Shown here: positions 13,785-14,656 of the stretch, piece by piece | How the letters are laid out: the number at the start of each line of letters is the position of its first letter | Position numbering within the stretch: the stretch's first letter is position 1 | From: Bacteroidota bacterium | GTDB taxonomy: Bacteria; Bacteroidota; Bacteroidia; CAMBQF01 | Assembly (NCBI GenBank): GCA_027483285.1 | Contig: JAIXUZ010000308.1 | Location: forward strand, 1 to 14,656 | DNA length: 14,656 nt | Direction of reading: 5' to 3' | Notes under the pieces: generated by a model | Databases searched by the model: none | The model's input: the letters and a program-made list of their open reading frames with translations, nothing else | What the model was told of the DNA's origin: nothing | Position numbers and translations under genes: made by a program

Positions 13785-14656
13785 ATGAATACCAAACAAT
13801 GTATTACCATATTGATGCTATTTTTCAGCCTTACTGTGTTTGCCGGGCGGGCATCAAAGCTAGATTCATTATTAAACTTAACATACAATGGTTTAGTGTA
13901 CCCTAAAACAGTAGCTGAAATTAAAAAACTGGATAATAGTTGGGGCAATAAGCTGGATAGCGCTATTAAGTTTATGTACGCTATACCGGGCAATTGGCCT
14001 ATGGCAACTGTATACCAAACCCGTATGGGCTTTTTAAGCTACAGGCAAATACCTGGCTACGCCCTATTGGTTGAACAAGATTATATACTTTACAACAAAA
14101 TTAATGTACAGTACCCTATTGTTTTTGATATAGATGGCTATGAAGACGGGGGCAACCCAACACAGGAACGCACTCTAAAGCCTGTTATATACCTATATCC
14201 TGAAAAAGAACAACAAACTGACATTACATTAAATTTTACTGGTAGCAACCTTTACACCTACCCTAAAATTGAGGGTGATAATAGCTGGCATGTTACTGCT
14301 AAACCCGATGGTATGCTAACCGACACTAAAGGTAACAGCTACCCCTATTTGTTTTGGGAAGGCATACAAGCCGATATGAGCTATATTGATTTTACCGAGG
14401 GCTTTGTAGTAAAAGTAGACCAGCTGGAAACATTTTTAGAAGATAAGCTAACCCTGCTAGGCCTTAACGCCCGCGAGCGGACTGACTTTATAACTTTTTG
14501 GGCTCCTAAGCTGCAAAAAAGTGAGTATGTTTTTGTACGTTTTGAAACTACTGCCTACAGCAAAGCCGTACCGTTAGATATACAACCTGCCCCGCAAAGC
14601 ATACAGCGCATTTTTGCCGCATTTATGCCGGTAGAAAATGGATATATATGCCATCC
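13785..14656 (+). CDS. Exported KPVIYLYP-domain protein, array copy 4, cut by window edge (290 aa visible)
   Basis: The frame is open from the ATG at 13785 to the last base, so the C-terminus (the expected PFTRKG...IEWGG end) lies outside the window. A signal peptide is visible (MNTKQCITILMLFFSLTVFA), followed by KLDSLLNLTYNGLVYPKTVAEIKKLD and KLDSAIKFMYAIPGNWPM, the closest match to the consensus N-terminal region. The C-terminal domain begins KPVIYLYP at 132-139 and runs through LYTYPKI, PDGMLTD, YPYLFWEG, EGFVVKVD, LGLNARERTDFITFWAP and FVRFET to QSIQRIFAAF. It has the tryptophan-to-tyrosine change LYTYPK where the other three have TWP. The array may continue beyond the edge. Confidence 0.8.
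   Translation, partial: MNTKQCITILMLFFSLTVFAGRASKLDSLLNLTYNGLVYPKTVAEIKKLDNSWGNKLDSAIKFMYAIPGNWPMATVYQTRMGFLSYRQIPGYALLVEQDYILYNKINVQYPIVFDIDGYEDGGNPTQERTLKPVIYLYPEKEQQTDITLNFTGSNLYTYPKIEGDNSWHVTAKPDGMLTDTKGNSYPYLFWEGIQADMSYIDFTEGFVVKVDQLETFLEDKLTLLGLNARERTDFITFWAPKLQKSEYVFVRFETTAYSKAVPLDIQPAPQSIQRIFAAFMPVENGYICH

Overview
The window looks like a chromosomal segment of a member of the Bacteroidota. The evidence is the carotenoid gene set (fusion-type CrtYcd lycopene cyclase, CruF-type hydratase and CrtD next to crtZ-crtI-crtB), the WG-repeat secreted protein, the many small secreted proteins and lipoproteins, weak ribosome binding sites, and several promoter-like sites of the Bacteroidota form (TTG, about 19-24 bases, TAnnTTTG). 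The exact class cannot be fixed from the sequence alone. I see no rRNA, tRNA, CRISPR array, insertion sequence or phage gene, and no gene-free stretch longer than about 130 bases.

Layout. (1) 36-2297, minus: a large secreted protein built from about 17 WG-type repeats. (2) 2392-2913, plus: a small secreted protein that may have the PsbP/DcrB-like fold. (3) 2915-8719, minus: a six-gene carotenoid cluster, transcribed crtD, cruF, crtZ, crtI, crtB, crtYcd, almost without gaps except for a 122-base leader before crtZ that holds a promoter-like site and three copies of a TTGTTTA heptamer. Assigned by family, the enzymes would join two GGPP into phytoene (CrtB), desaturate it to lycopene (CrtI), cyclise one end or both (CrtYcd), hydrate the open end (CruF), desaturate it at 3',4' (CrtD) and hydroxylate the ring (CrtZ). 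The simplest predicted product is a saproxanthin-type monocyclic xanthophyll. GGPP synthase, ketolase, 2'-hydroxylase and a light-responsive regulator are not in the window. (4) 8846-9421, plus: a secreted protein of unknown function. (5) 9422-10201, minus: an AT-rich DUF3298-like lipoprotein. (6) 10211-10801, minus: tag, DNA-3-methyladenine glycosylase I. (7) 10858 to the right edge, plus: a tandem array of four paralogous exported proteins of unknown function sharing a KPVIYLYP...IEWGG domain. The second copy carries one in-frame stop, the third is a lipoprotein, and the fourth runs off the window.

The part most likely to be undescribed is the tandem KPVIYLYP array. It looks like one operon of exported paralogs with different ways of reaching the envelope, with one copy apparently broken by a single nonsense change. 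The carotenoid cluster is a recognisable pathway; its least explained part is the crtZ leader.
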